Source of the DNA: Chryseobacterium takakiae
GTDB lineage: Bacteria; Bacteroidota; Bacteroidia; Flavobacteriales; Weeksellaceae
DNA length: 64,000 nucleotides
Direction: 5' to 3'
Assembly: GCF_900129385.1 (NCBI RefSeq)
Contig: NZ_FQVO01000010.1
Span: 1-64,000 of the forward strand
Part shown: one piece after another, positions 17,983 to 25,703 of the stretch
How the letters are laid out: each line of letters starts with the position of its first letter
How positions within the stretch are numbered: position 1 is the first letter of the stretch
Notes under the pieces: generated by a model
The model's database searches: none
Told to the model about the DNA's origin: nothing
The model's input: only the letters and a program-made list of their open reading frames with translations
Translations under genes and position numbers: made by a program

Positions 17983-18313
17983 AATTGTTCGGGAATTCCC
18001 CGGTATCTTGTGAACAAATCCGCATTGGGATCTGAATAGGTAATGTTGTAAGGATAAACAAATCAAGTCATACTCTTTCTGTTATCAGCTTTTTTGCTTA
18101 ACACTCCAATAATATTTAATATAAAATAGTACCGTCCGGCCTGCAATGACATAGCATTTCTTATAATTGACGAAATTGTAATTCCCGTTGTTATCTTGAA
18201 ATCGGATTAATAATTGGGCAGCTGGAGAAGCAAGACTGAGAGATCTAATTTGATTTAAAAGATGCCAGTTTAGCGAAGGCAGGAACCTGTCTTATGAACA
18301 CATTGCAAATATA
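17983..18313 (-). promoter_or_regulatory. Promoter and long leader of the helicase-csp operon
   Basis: On the minus strand TATATTTGC (18313-18305) matches the -7 consensus exactly. The transcript would carry a leader of about 315 bases before the helicase ATG. Near its 5' end, at 18290-18266 read on the minus strand, is ACAGGTTCCTGCCTTCGCTA followed by AACTG. A nearly identical sequence opens the leader of the other cold-shock gene (30221-30245). Long structured leaders are typical of cold-shock mRNAs. This also accounts for most of the gene-free stretch up to 18402. Confidence 0.55.
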
Positions 18314-18402
18314 CAGTAAACAATATAAAAAACATTAAATATAATTAATTGATTATCAAAATTTTATTTGTACCTTCCTCCCAAACAGAATTGTTTGCAA
18401 CC

Positions 18403-19383
18403 ATGCGGATGATTTTAAATTCCGTACCGATGCAAACCCAAATGAATAGCCCGCAAACCCAATCTGAAACACTGGATCAACATTCTTCCCGACAGGTAAG
18501 GATTGCCTATTTCATCATGATTCATCATAAGCCGCATGTTTTCAGGGCCATGTTCGAAAAAATCTATACCCGTGACCAGTTTTACCTGATTCATATCGAC
18601 AGAAAAGCCAAAGCAGAGCTAACGGAGGAGATTCAGATGTATCTGATGAAATATCCGAATGTTTTTATTCTTGAAAGCATGAATATTGTTCCCGGAGGCT
18701 TCAGTATGATTCAGGCTGAGCTTAACGCCATGGAATATCTGCTGAATGTTAGCAAAGACTGGGATTATTTTGTCAATTTAAGCGGCGAAGACTATCCGCT
18801 CAAATCGCAGAACATCATCCGAAAGTTTCTCACCGTCAATAACGGCCGAAATTATCTTTTTTATTATGATCAGAAGTTTTACAGACCCGATACCCTTAAA
18901 AGAATACAGAATCACTTTACGGAACTAACACATAAAATTTCTTCGTTAATTTATAAAAGAGAATTTATGGAGGGAGTTATTCCCTATATCGGTGGCAAAT
19001 GGTTTATGTTTACAAGAGAGACCTGTACCTTTCTTATTAATAATAAAAGGGTTATGGATTTCGAAGATTATTATCTGCACACTTTTTTACCGGCAGAATC
19101 TTTCTTTCAGACCGTTCTTATGAATACTGTTTTCAAAGATATTATTGTAAATGATGATAAAAGGGCGTCTATTGAAATAAGCTTTTTTAATAAAAACCAA
19201 TATCATATTCAACTTATAGAATCGCTTAAAAACAGCAACCAGCTTTTCATCAGAAAAGTAAATGACAAAACCCACGAAAGTATTCTTCAGTACATTAATG
19301 ACAGTTTTCTTATACCTTTAAAGGAAATTGATGAGGTACAGAGAGAAATTAAACGAGATGACCGTGACAATAACTGGTCTTAG
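18403..19383 (+). CDS. GT14-type (Core-2/I-branching) glycosyltransferase
   Basis: The start is uncertain. The open frame reaches back to a TTG at 18349, but ATGs occur at 18403, 18409, 18430 and 18442, and the conserved domain begins only at VRIAYFIMIHHKP. The product (326 residues from 18403) matches the Branch family: IHIDRKAK, PGGFSMIQAELNAMEYLL, DYFVNLSGEDYPLKS and GGKWFMFTRETC. These enzymes transfer N-acetylglucosamine or xylose onto glycans. No signal peptide or membrane helix is seen, so it acts in the cytoplasm, perhaps in surface glycan synthesis. It is a single gene before the arsenic operon. Confidence 0.85.
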   Translation: MRMILNSVPMQTQMNSPQTQSETLDQHSSRQVRIAYFIMIHHKPHVFRAMFEKIYTRDQFYLIHIDRKAKAELTEEIQMYLMKYPNVFILESMNIVPGGFSMIQAELNAMEYLLNVSKDWDYFVNLSGEDYPLKSQNIIRKFLTVNNGRNYLFYYDQKFYRPDTLKRIQNHFTELTHKISSLIYKREFMEGVIPYIGGKWFMFTRETCTFLINNKRVMDFEDYYLHTFLPAESFFQTVLMNTVFKDIIVNDDKRASIEISFFNKNQYHIQLIESLKNSNQLFIRKVNDKTHESILQYINDSFLIPLKEIDEVQREIKRDDRDNNWS

Positions 19384-19454
19384 TGCATATTGATAAGAGC
19401 GGTGTGATGTTAAACAAATATTTCATTTTTTTATTAGGATAATTCATTACTTAA

Positions 19455-19471
19455 TCGTAATATTGCAATAT
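19455..19471. promoter_or_regulatory. Putative ArsR operator 1
   Basis: TCGTAATATTGCAATA (19455-19470) contains the perfect 12-base palindrome ATATTGCAATAT (19460-19471), 13 bases before the arsR ATG. A near copy lies at 19832-19847. The position and symmetry fit autoregulation by ArsR. Confidence 0.55.
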
Positions 19472-19483
19472 ACAAATAATTTT

Positions 19484-19810
19484 ATGGGAGCAACCAAAAC
19501 AGATCATTTCACAGATGAGCAAAACAGAATAGCAATCATTGCCAAAGCACTGGGACATCCCGCAAGAATTGCTATTATTGAATATTTGCTGAAGGTTAAC
19601 ACCTGCATCTGCGGAGATATTGTGAATGAATTACCTTTGGCACAGGCTACCGTTTCGCAGCATTTGAAAGAACTGAAAAATGCAGGGCTTATCAAAGGAA
19701 ACATCGAAGGAACAGCTATCTGCTATTGCATCGATGAAAATGCTTTTGCAGTACTTAAAGATTACTTTTCAAAAATAATTGTTACTGTTGCCAATCAAAA
19801 ATGCTGCTAG
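19484..19810 (+). CDS. arsR: ArsR family metalloregulator
   Basis: The ATG at 19484 is chosen over an upstream TTG lying inside the palindrome. The 108-residue winged-helix protein has the metalloid-sensing pair C41/C43 (VNTCICGDIVNEL), the recognition helix AQATVSQHLKELKNAG and the wing GTAICYCIDE. The C-terminus ends in a further Cys pair (C107/C108). ArsR represses until As(III) binds the cysteines. It is the first gene of the arsenic operon. Confidence 0.9.
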   Translation: MGATKTDHFTDEQNRIAIIAKALGHPARIAIIEYLLKVNTCICGDIVNELPLAQATVSQHLKELKNAGLIKGNIEGTAICYCIDENAFAVLKDYFSKIIVTVANQKCC

Positions 19811-19831
19811 GCATTTTTTTAATATGAATTA

Positions 19832-19847
19832 TCGCAATATTGCATTA
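19832..19847. promoter_or_regulatory. Putative ArsR operator 2
   Basis: TCGCAATATTGCATTA matches operator 1 at 14 of 16 positions and contains the perfect palindrome GCAATATTGC (19834-19843). It lies between arsR and the DUF6428 gene, so the structural genes may have their own ArsR-controlled promoter. Confidence 0.5.
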
Positions 19848-19867
19848 AACCAATAAATTATAACATC

Positions 19868-20341
19868 ATGAAATTATCAGAAATTAAAGAAATTTTACCA
19901 GCATTGGAAAATATTGAATTTCAGCTGGAAGACGGAACTTTTGTTCCGGAACATTTCCATGTGACAGAAGTTGGTAGTGTCATCAAACATTTTATTGACT
20001 GCGGAGGGACGATCCGGAAAGAAAAAAAAGTTAATTTTCAATTGTGGAATGCCAATGATTTTGAACACAGGCTGAAACCAACAAAACTTCTCAATATCAT
20101 CAGGCTCTCTGAAGACAAGCTTGGCCTTGAGGATGGCGAAATTGAAGTAGAATACCAGAATACGACTATTGGAAAATACAATCTTGAGTTTAACGGACAG
20201 AATTTTGTTCTTACCAGTACGACCACTGCCTGTTTAGCACAAGATGCCTGTGGAATTCCTGCAGAAAAACAAAAAATCAGCTTGTCTGAACTTTCTTCTG
20301 ATTCATCTTCGTGCTGTGCTCCAAATTCGGGATGCTGCTAA
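19868..20341 (+). CDS. DUF6428-type protein of the ars operon, Cys-rich tail
   Basis: This 157-residue cytoplasmic protein sits between arsR and the arsenate reductase gene, the position I associate with DUF6428 family proteins in Bacteroidota. It begins MKLSEIKEILPALENIEFQL and has no membrane segment. The end is striking: C149, C150, C156 and C157 in SCCAPNSGCC, plus a mid-protein TACLAQDACG pair. Vicinal cysteines bind As(III) well, so a metallochaperone or sequestering role is plausible but unproven. Confidence 0.7.
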   Translation: MKLSEIKEILPALENIEFQLEDGTFVPEHFHVTEVGSVIKHFIDCGGTIRKEKKVNFQLWNANDFEHRLKPTKLLNIIRLSEDKLGLEDGEIEVEYQNTTIGKYNLEFNGQNFVLTSTTTACLAQDACGIPAEKQKISLSELSSDSSSCCAPNSGCC

Positions 20342-20367
20342 ATATAACCACTTATAATACTATAACA

Positions 20368-20979
20368 ATGTATCTTAAATTATCAGAAACCGTGCAACTG
20401 ATGAAAAATCAGGAAATAAGTCCGGAAAGAAAAAATACACTTGCTCCATTAATTGATTTCATTCAAAAAAAGGTGGATGAAAAAAAAGGCATTAACATTA
20501 ATTTTATCTGTACCCACAACTCAAGAAGAAGCCATTTATCGCAGGTTTGGGCACAGCTAGCCAGTTTTTATTATGACGTTCCTCACGTTACCTGTTATTC
20601 CGGAGGAACAGAAGAAACGGCATTGTTTCCTAAAGTAGCAGAAACCCTTATCGGACAAGGCTTTTCCATTATAAAAATTTCTGATTCCGAAAATCCTGTG
20701 TATGCCGTTAAATATGATGAAAACAGTCATCCCATCATCGGTTTCTCTAAAAAATACGATCATTCTTTTAATCCGGTTCAGGAATTTGCAGCAGTCATGA
20801 CCTGTTCTCAGGCCGATGGCGGCTGTCCTTTCATTGCAGGAGCTGAAAAACGAATCCCAATTACTTTTGAAGATCCTAAAATCTCTGACGGCACAACTGA
20901 ACAGACAAAAGTATACAATGAGAGAAGCCTGGAAATAGGAGCTGAAATGCTCTATGTCTTTTCACAGATCAAAAAATAA
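20368..20979 (+). CDS. Arsenate reductase, protein-tyrosine-phosphatase-like
   Basis: The ATG at 20368 is preferred; a longer frame would overlap DUF6428. The 203-residue protein carries the low-molecular-weight phosphatase P-loop CTHNSRRS (Cx5R) at about residue 50 and a later MTCSQADGGCPF segment with extra Cys. Such enzymes reduce As(V) to As(III) via a Cys relay, with thioredoxin or glutaredoxin as donor. It lies directly upstream of an acetyltransferase and the ACR3 exporter, so As(III) would be exported. Alternatively it could act on phosphotyrosine, but the context argues for arsenate. Confidence 0.85.
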   Translation: MYLKLSETVQLMKNQEISPERKNTLAPLIDFIQKKVDEKKGININFICTHNSRRSHLSQVWAQLASFYYDVPHVTCYSGGTEETALFPKVAETLIGQGFSIIKISDSENPVYAVKYDENSHPIIGFSKKYDHSFNPVQEFAAVMTCSQADGGCPFIAGAEKRIPITFEDPKISDGTTEQTKVYNERSLEIGAEMLYVFSQIKK

Positions 20980-20980
20980 T

Positions 20981-21472
20981 ATGGAAATCGTATCAATCAA
21001 TAAAGATCATTATCCTGATATTGCTGCCATTTACAAACAAGGCATCGATACGGGTATGGCGACATTTGAAACTTCCGTTCCTTCATGGGAAAGCTGGAGT
21101 GAAAATAAACTGCAGCATAGCAGATTCATCGCTTTTGAGAATAATCAGGCATTGGGATGGGCGGCTTTATCAAAAGTAAGCAGCCGTTGCGTATATGAAG
21201 GTGTTGCCGAAGTAAGCATTTATATATCCGAAAATCACCGAGGAAAAGGTGTCGGAAAAATACTGATGGAACATCTCATTAAGGACAGTGAAACCCACGG
21301 AATATGGACTTTGCAGTCGGGAATGTTTCCCGAAAACGAAGCCACTGTAGCATTGCATAAAGTTTTCGGATTCCGGATTATAGGCTATCGCGAAAAAATA
21401 GGAAAGCTGGGAGATGTATGGAAAGATAGCTTGATTATGGAAAGAAGAAGCAAAATCGTAGGAACAGATTAA
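20981..21472 (+). CDS. GNAT acetyltransferase of the ars operon (ArsN/Pat-like)
   Basis: It starts one base after the arsenate reductase stop. The 163-residue protein resembles phosphinothricin N-acetyltransferases: GMATFETSVPSWESW near the N-terminus, VSIYISENHRGKGVGKILM as the acetyl-CoA loop, and FRIIGYREKIGKLGDVWKD near the end. ArsN1 proteins of this family, found in ars operons, acetylate organoarsenicals such as arsinothricin. Whether this one acts on an arsenical or another amino compound cannot be read from sequence. Confidence 0.82.
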   Translation: MEIVSINKDHYPDIAAIYKQGIDTGMATFETSVPSWESWSENKLQHSRFIAFENNQALGWAALSKVSSRCVYEGVAEVSIYISENHRGKGVGKILMEHLIKDSETHGIWTLQSGMFPENEATVALHKVFGFRIIGYREKIGKLGDVWKDSLIMERRSKIVGTD

Positions 21473-21482
21473 AAAAAATGAA

Positions 21483-22514
21483 ATGCAAACAAAATTAAAA
21501 TTTCCCGACAATTTCCTGACCCTCTGGATATTTCTGGCCATGTTTTTGGGAATAGGCTTAGGATATTTCTTCCCCGAAATTGCTAAAATCAGCGATGCAA
21601 TGTCTTCAGGAACTACCAATATCCCGCTGGCAATAGGGCTGATCATTATGATGTATCCGCCGCTGGCAAAAGTTGACTATACATTATTGCCTAAAATCTT
21701 TCAGGATAAAAAAGCCATCGGAATTTCTTTACTGCTAAACTGGGTGATTGGCCCCATATTAATGTTTGTACTGGCTGTTGTTTTTCTAAGAGATGAACCT
21801 AATTATATGATTGGGCTGATTCTCATCGGCCTTGCAAGATGCATTGCCATGGTTCTTGTATGGAACGACCTGGCAAAAGGCAATCGGGAATACGGCGCGT
21901 TGCTGGTAGCGCTGAACAGTATTTTTCAGGTATTGAGCTACAGCTTTATGGTGTGGCTATTCATCAACATTCTGCCAGAAAAACTGGGGCTTGCTCATTT
22001 CAATGTCACCGTATCAATGGCTGATGTTACCAAAAGTGTTATGATTTACCTGGGGATTCCTTTCCTTGCCGGATTCTTAAGCCGCTATTTTTTAGTCAGG
22101 TTAAAAGGAACGGAATGGTACAACAGAAAATTTATTCCTGCCATTTCTCCCCTTACATTGTATGCATTATTATTTACCATTGTATTAATGTTCAGCCTGA
22201 AAGGCGATACTATTGTAAAGCTGCCTTTAGATGTGGTAAAAGTGGCGGTTCCTCTTATTGTGTATTTTCTGCTGATGTTTTTTATAAGTTTCCTGATTAA
22301 CAAATCGCTTAATATTCCTTATGATAAAAACGCTTCCATTGCATTTACGGCAACGGGAAATAATTTTGAACTGGCGATTGCAGTATCTATCGCAGTTTTC
22401 GGGATCAGTTCCCCACAGGCATTTGTAGGAGTCATTGGTCCGTTGGTGGAAGTTCCGGTTCTTATCCTGCTTGTAAGAATAAGTTTGTGGCTTAAAAAAA
22501 GATATTACAGTTAG
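21483..22514 (+). CDS. arsB: ACR3 family arsenite efflux transporter
   Basis: The 343-residue protein has ten hydrophobic segments. It shows the ACR3 signatures: ARCIAMVLVWNDLAKGN, containing the conserved Cys of helix 4, and FTATGNNFELAIAVSIAVFG with GVIGPLVEVPVLI near the end. ACR3 exports As(III) across the inner membrane, driven by the proton-motive force. It lies 10 bases after the acetyltransferase and closes the operon. The symbol arsB is often used for both this and the unrelated ArsB family; this is ACR3. Confidence 0.93.
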   Translation: MQTKLKFPDNFLTLWIFLAMFLGIGLGYFFPEIAKISDAMSSGTTNIPLAIGLIIMMYPPLAKVDYTLLPKIFQDKKAIGISLLLNWVIGPILMFVLAVVFLRDEPNYMIGLILIGLARCIAMVLVWNDLAKGNREYGALLVALNSIFQVLSYSFMVWLFINILPEKLGLAHFNVTVSMADVTKSVMIYLGIPFLAGFLSRYFLVRLKGTEWYNRKFIPAISPLTLYALLFTIVLMFSLKGDTIVKLPLDVVKVAVPLIVYFLLMFFISFLINKSLNIPYDKNASIAFTATGNNFELAIAVSIAVFGISSPQAFVGVIGPLVEVPVLILLVRISLWLKKRYYS

Positions 22515-22710
22515 GTAGAATGAAACTTATTGCTTAATTTCTTTAAATATAAGACGCTTTCTTTTGTGAATCTGATCATTCTGTTTTTATTATGTTTCCA
22601 AACCAGCCTGGATTGGCGTGGCATTGGGAGTAATTGTCGCATTATTACGCAGGAAATGGGATTGTTAAAAGCTTTAGGTGCAGCCTATATTTAGCTTCTC
22701 ATTATTGGGT
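22515..22710 (+). other. Possible gene remnant between convergent operons
   Basis: Between 22590 and 22695 two overlapping frames look coding-like but are broken. One reads AWIGVALGVIVALLRRKWD before a stop and looks like a membrane helix. Another runs to a TAG near 22692 and ends GLLKALGAAYI. Neither has a good start. This could be the decayed end of a membrane protein gene with a frameshift, or chance. Confidence 0.25.
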
Positions 22711-23406
22711 TTAGGAAACATTCACCCCGAAAATATGCCCTATAAATGCCGTAACCCCCATTGCCACGGTCCCCCAGAAACATATTCTCATGACGGCGAC
22801 AACTATTTTTGAACCACCGGTTTTCGCAGAAATGGCTCCGAGAATCATCAGAAAAATAATAGAAAATCCATATTGAAAGTACACCATTTCTTTGATGGGC
22901 GCTGTAATAGAAATAATAAAAGGAAGCAATGCCCCGAGAGCAAAGGAACCAAACGAAGCAATGGCCGCCTGTAATGGTTTTGCCTGCGTAATCTCATTAA
23001 TGCCCAACTCATCGTGGGCATGGGCTGCCAACGCATCATGCTCGGTAAGTTCGGCAGCCACCCGTATAGCGGTTTCTTTGCTTACTCCCCGTTTTTCATA
23101 GATTTTGGCAAGTTCCTGCAACTCTATTTCCGGCATTTCTTCAAGCTCACGTTTTTCACGCAACAAATCTGCTTTTTCGGTATCTTCCTGAGAACTTACG
23201 GAAACATACTCTCCTGCTGCCATGGACATGGCACCGGCAATCATTCCTGCGAGGGCGGCAAGAATAATGGTATTTCTATCAGGTGATGCTGCAGCAACCC
23301 CAATAACAATACTCGTAGTGGAAAGCAATCCGTCATTGGCTCCCAATACCGCTGCTCGAAGCCATCCTACCCTGTTTACATAATGTTTTTCTAAAAGATG
23401 ATGCAT
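22711..23406 (-). CDS. VIT family iron/manganese transporter
   Basis: The 231-residue protein matches the VIT1/CCC1 family: HYVNRVGWLRAAVLGANDGLLS, AGAMSMAAGEYVSVSSQEDTEKAD and ASFGSFALGALLPF. The middle Glu-rich cytoplasmic segment (about 85-140) corresponds to the metal-binding domain. These proteins move Fe2+ or Mn2+ across membranes, usually out of the cytoplasm in bacteria. It starts 2 bases after the PAP2 gene stop, so it is the last gene of the ApbE/DUF4266 operon. Confidence 0.92.
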   Translation of the reverse strand: MHHLLEKHYVNRVGWLRAAVLGANDGLLSTTSIVIGVAAASPDRNTIILAALAGMIAGAMSMAAGEYVSVSSQEDTEKADLLREKRELEEMPEIELQELAKIYEKRGVSKETAIRVAAELTEHDALAAHAHDELGINEITQAKPLQAAIASFGSFALGALLPFIISITAPIKEMVYFQYGFSIIFLMILGAISAKTGGSKIVVAVMRICFWGTVAMGVTAFIGHIFGVNVS

Positions 23407-23408
23407 TA

Positions 23409-24179
23409 TTAAAAGTTTAAAACCAGTCCGGCTCCAAAGTTTTTACCATCTGCAACAGGATAAATCATCGTAAAACTTTTGGAATCTTGTTTATTAAATA
23501 ATATATTAATGTATGGGAACAACCAGTATGCCAGTTCCGTGCTTAAAATCCCGAATCCTGCACCTGCCACAACATCTCCCACCCAATGTTTGTCATTAAG
23601 CGTTCTGTAAACACCTGTAAAAATGGCAATAGGATATCCCGAAAGAGACAGCCAGAAATTTTCATCCTTATATTCCCTGAAAAGAAAATGAGCTGATGAA
23701 AAAGCAGTTGTTGTGTGTCCGGAAGGAAAAGAAAGGTGGTTGGACCCATCCGGCCGATCTTCCTTTACCAAATGTTTCAGGGGAAAAACAAATGCAGCGG
23801 AAATTACCTGTGAAGTTCCGTAGATGATCGTCCGTTCCCTGAAATTATGTTTTCCTTTAATTCCGGAAAGATTATATCCATATACCATTACCGCAGGGAG
23901 ATATTGGGTATAATTATCGAGCTTAATATGGTTGGGCTGATGTTCTCCGATTTCATATTTCGTAGACCTGTTGAGGTTTTTTAATGCATCCGAAGTAAGA
24001 CTTACTGTTCCATATCCTATGAATACAGCCGGAATAATAAGCTTTTTATAGCTTGGCTTATAGACTTTATCCTGATACTTGAAATTTTCACCGGACATGG
24101 AAGAATCTGCTTTCATCTGTCCATTCACAGAAAAAGAAAAAATCAAAGCAGTGAAAATTGTGAGAAATGGTGATTTCAT
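23409..24179 (-). CDS. PAP2 family phosphatase, exported
   Basis: The 256-residue protein begins with a signal peptide. It holds the three motifs of the acid phosphatase/PAP2 superfamily: KHLVKEDRP (motif 1), PSGHTTTAFS (motif 2) and YRTLNDKHWVGDVVAG (motif 3, with the catalytic His-Asp). These enzymes dephosphorylate lipids or small molecules in the periplasm, for example undecaprenyl diphosphate. It lies between DUF3570 and VIT with gaps of 5 and 2 bases. Confidence 0.9.
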   Translation of the reverse strand: MKSPFLTIFTALIFSFSVNGQMKADSSMSGENFKYQDKVYKPSYKKLIIPAVFIGYGTVSLTSDALKNLNRSTKYEIGEHQPNHIKLDNYTQYLPAVMVYGYNLSGIKGKHNFRERTIIYGTSQVISAAFVFPLKHLVKEDRPDGSNHLSFPSGHTTTAFSSAHFLFREYKDENFWLSLSGYPIAIFTGVYRTLNDKHWVGDVVAGAGFGILSTELAYWLFPYINILFNKQDSKSFTMIYPVADGKNFGAGLVLNF

Positions 24180-24184
24180 GGTTA

Positions 24185-25354
24185 TTATCTGAACCTTAAA
24201 TTTAAGGAAATAATATCAGATCTCATCCCTACAGATTTTGTATAATGTCCATATCTTAATTCCAGCATATTCAGGCGTTCCACTCCAAATAAACCATTCT
24301 TCGGGCTGATTCGGATTCCGGCCCCATAAAAGTGGCTGTCGAATTTTGACAAATCATAATTACTGGTATAAAAATCATCAAAAGCCGTATGCTGCTGATA
24401 AGGCGCGAAATATTTTGTTGCCGTTTGAGAATAATACCTATAGAACGGACTTACCGAAATAAATGGTGAAATTTTCACCGGCGTTTCCAGGCTGAAGGTA
24501 TTGGATTTCAGTCCCCAGTCATCAGTATAATAGCGATAATAGGCCCGCAGGATTACTTTATCGCCCAGGAAATAGTTGGCTCTCAAACCTAAAGGAATTT
24601 TAAATCTTTTATCCGGTAAGGTTTCCTGATGTACAGAATTATCATTAAAATAGACCCTGTGAAACGGCAGGCTTAAATATCCTGTCTGCTGAACGGCATC
24701 TCCTAAAATCTCGATCTGGAAATTCTGATTGATAATCTGGGAATAGGCCAGAGACAGTGCAAAAGTGTTTCTACCACTCGTGCCATAGCCTTCACTGGTT
24801 CTTAATTCGATAGGTGCAATAAGCTTAACCTGATCCAGAAAGGTCTGGAATTTTGCCGTAAATTCTCCCATCCGGTTTGCCGTTTTCTGCGAAAAGCCAA
24901 TGTTGGCACCGTAAGACTGGTAATCAAACTCAAAAGATGTAGAAACTCCCGCCATTAAGGATGTTCCTTTGGATTCATTTTCACGGCTCCAGCTTAAAGC
25001 AGGATAAATTCTGTTGTCTGATCGGGATGCGGATGAATTGGCTTTAAGATCAATCATATCTGAAGATGCGGAAGTATAATGATCAATGCCCACACTAAAG
25101 CCGAATTTATTTTTCCTGTCTTTTTTATCGTACTTTACCATTGTTACATCTATGGTATTGGAAATATCGGTTAATTTTTCCGTGCCTGTTCCTCCTGTAA
25201 CGGCAGAGTTATTTCCGTCCTGTTTATAGTAGCTTGAAACTAGATTGGCTTCATCAAAAGTCAGCTTTTTCGGCTGTTCATTATTTGTATTTTCCTGTGC
25301 TTTTGCATTAAAAATTCCAAAAAGAGCAATAACACTTATGATTAATTTTTTCAT
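24185..25354 (-). CDS. DUF3570-type outer membrane beta-barrel protein
   Basis: The 389-residue product has a signal peptide (MKKLIISVIALFGIFNAKAQ) and long alternating strands with aromatic ends, as in an outer membrane barrel. It ends SLNLRFR, with the terminal aromatic at the second-last position. The placement after a DUF4266 lipoprotein and an ApbE gene is how I remember DUF3570 proteins being arranged in many Proteobacteria and Bacteroidota. Function is unknown; an outer membrane partner of the redox module is inferred. Confidence 0.8.
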   Translation of the reverse strand: MKKLIISVIALFGIFNAKAQENTNNEQPKKLTFDEANLVSSYYKQDGNNSAVTGGTGTEKLTDISNTIDVTMVKYDKKDRKNKFGFSVGIDHYTSASSDMIDLKANSSASRSDNRIYPALSWSRENESKGTSLMAGVSTSFEFDYQSYGANIGFSQKTANRMGEFTAKFQTFLDQVKLIAPIELRTSEGYGTSGRNTFALSLAYSQIINQNFQIEILGDAVQQTGYLSLPFHRVYFNDNSVHQETLPDKRFKIPLGLRANYFLGDKVILRAYYRYYTDDWGLKSNTFSLETPVKISPFISVSPFYRYYSQTATKYFAPYQQHTAFDDFYTSNYDLSKFDSHFYGAGIRISPKNGLFGVERLNMLELRYGHYTKSVGMRSDIISLNLRFR

Positions 25355-25388
25355 TTTAGATCACTTTAATTTTGTAAGTATTCTTTTT

Positions 25389-25616
25389 TTAATTACACCC
25401 GCAGCCGCCGCCAACTTTCCCTGCATTGGCTCCGGAAGAGCCTTCTCGGTAAGACTGGAAGCTTAGCTCGGTTTTTTCGATCGGTCTGTTTCCGAGAATC
25501 ATTTCAGAATCATTAAGCTTGTTTTTTTCGTACTCTTTTACGGTGGTACAGGATTGCAGTGAGGCAATGGTGATCAATAGGCAAATTGCCACTATTATTT
25601 TTATAAAATTTTTCAT
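25389..25616 (-). CDS. DUF4266 lipoprotein with GGGCGC tail
   Basis: The 75-residue lipoprotein has a signal peptide and lipobox LQSC (C23). The C-terminal tail has REGSSGANAGKV (57-68), followed by GGGCGCN with C72 and C74. The EGSSGA part resembles the sequence that ApbE flavinylates in FMN-binding proteins (D-G-x-S/T-G-A). An apbE gene is 87 bases upstream in the same operon and no classical FMN-bind protein is nearby. DUF4266, DUF3570, ApbE and a thioredoxin recur together as a set. A flavin- or metal-carrying role is inference. Confidence 0.8.
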   Translation of the reverse strand: MKNFIKIIVAICLLITIASLQSCTTVKEYEKNKLNDSEMILGNRPIEKTELSFQSYREGSSGANAGKVGGGCGCN

Positions 25617-25703
25617 TGGTTCTGAATTTGTTTTAGAAACTTTTATTCTGAATTAAGAGAGAGATTTTTTGCTACACTTTGTAGATTCAGAATGATGATG
25701 GTT

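Noticed and set aside
18237-18294. TPP-riboswitch-like motifs on the plus strand (CTGAGA, ATGCCAG, GCGAAGG) upstream of the GT14 gene
   Set aside because: The core spacing does not fit the TPP consensus, the gene is not thiamine-related, and the same bases are better explained as the minus-strand leader of the helicase operon with an element shared by another cold-shock gene.
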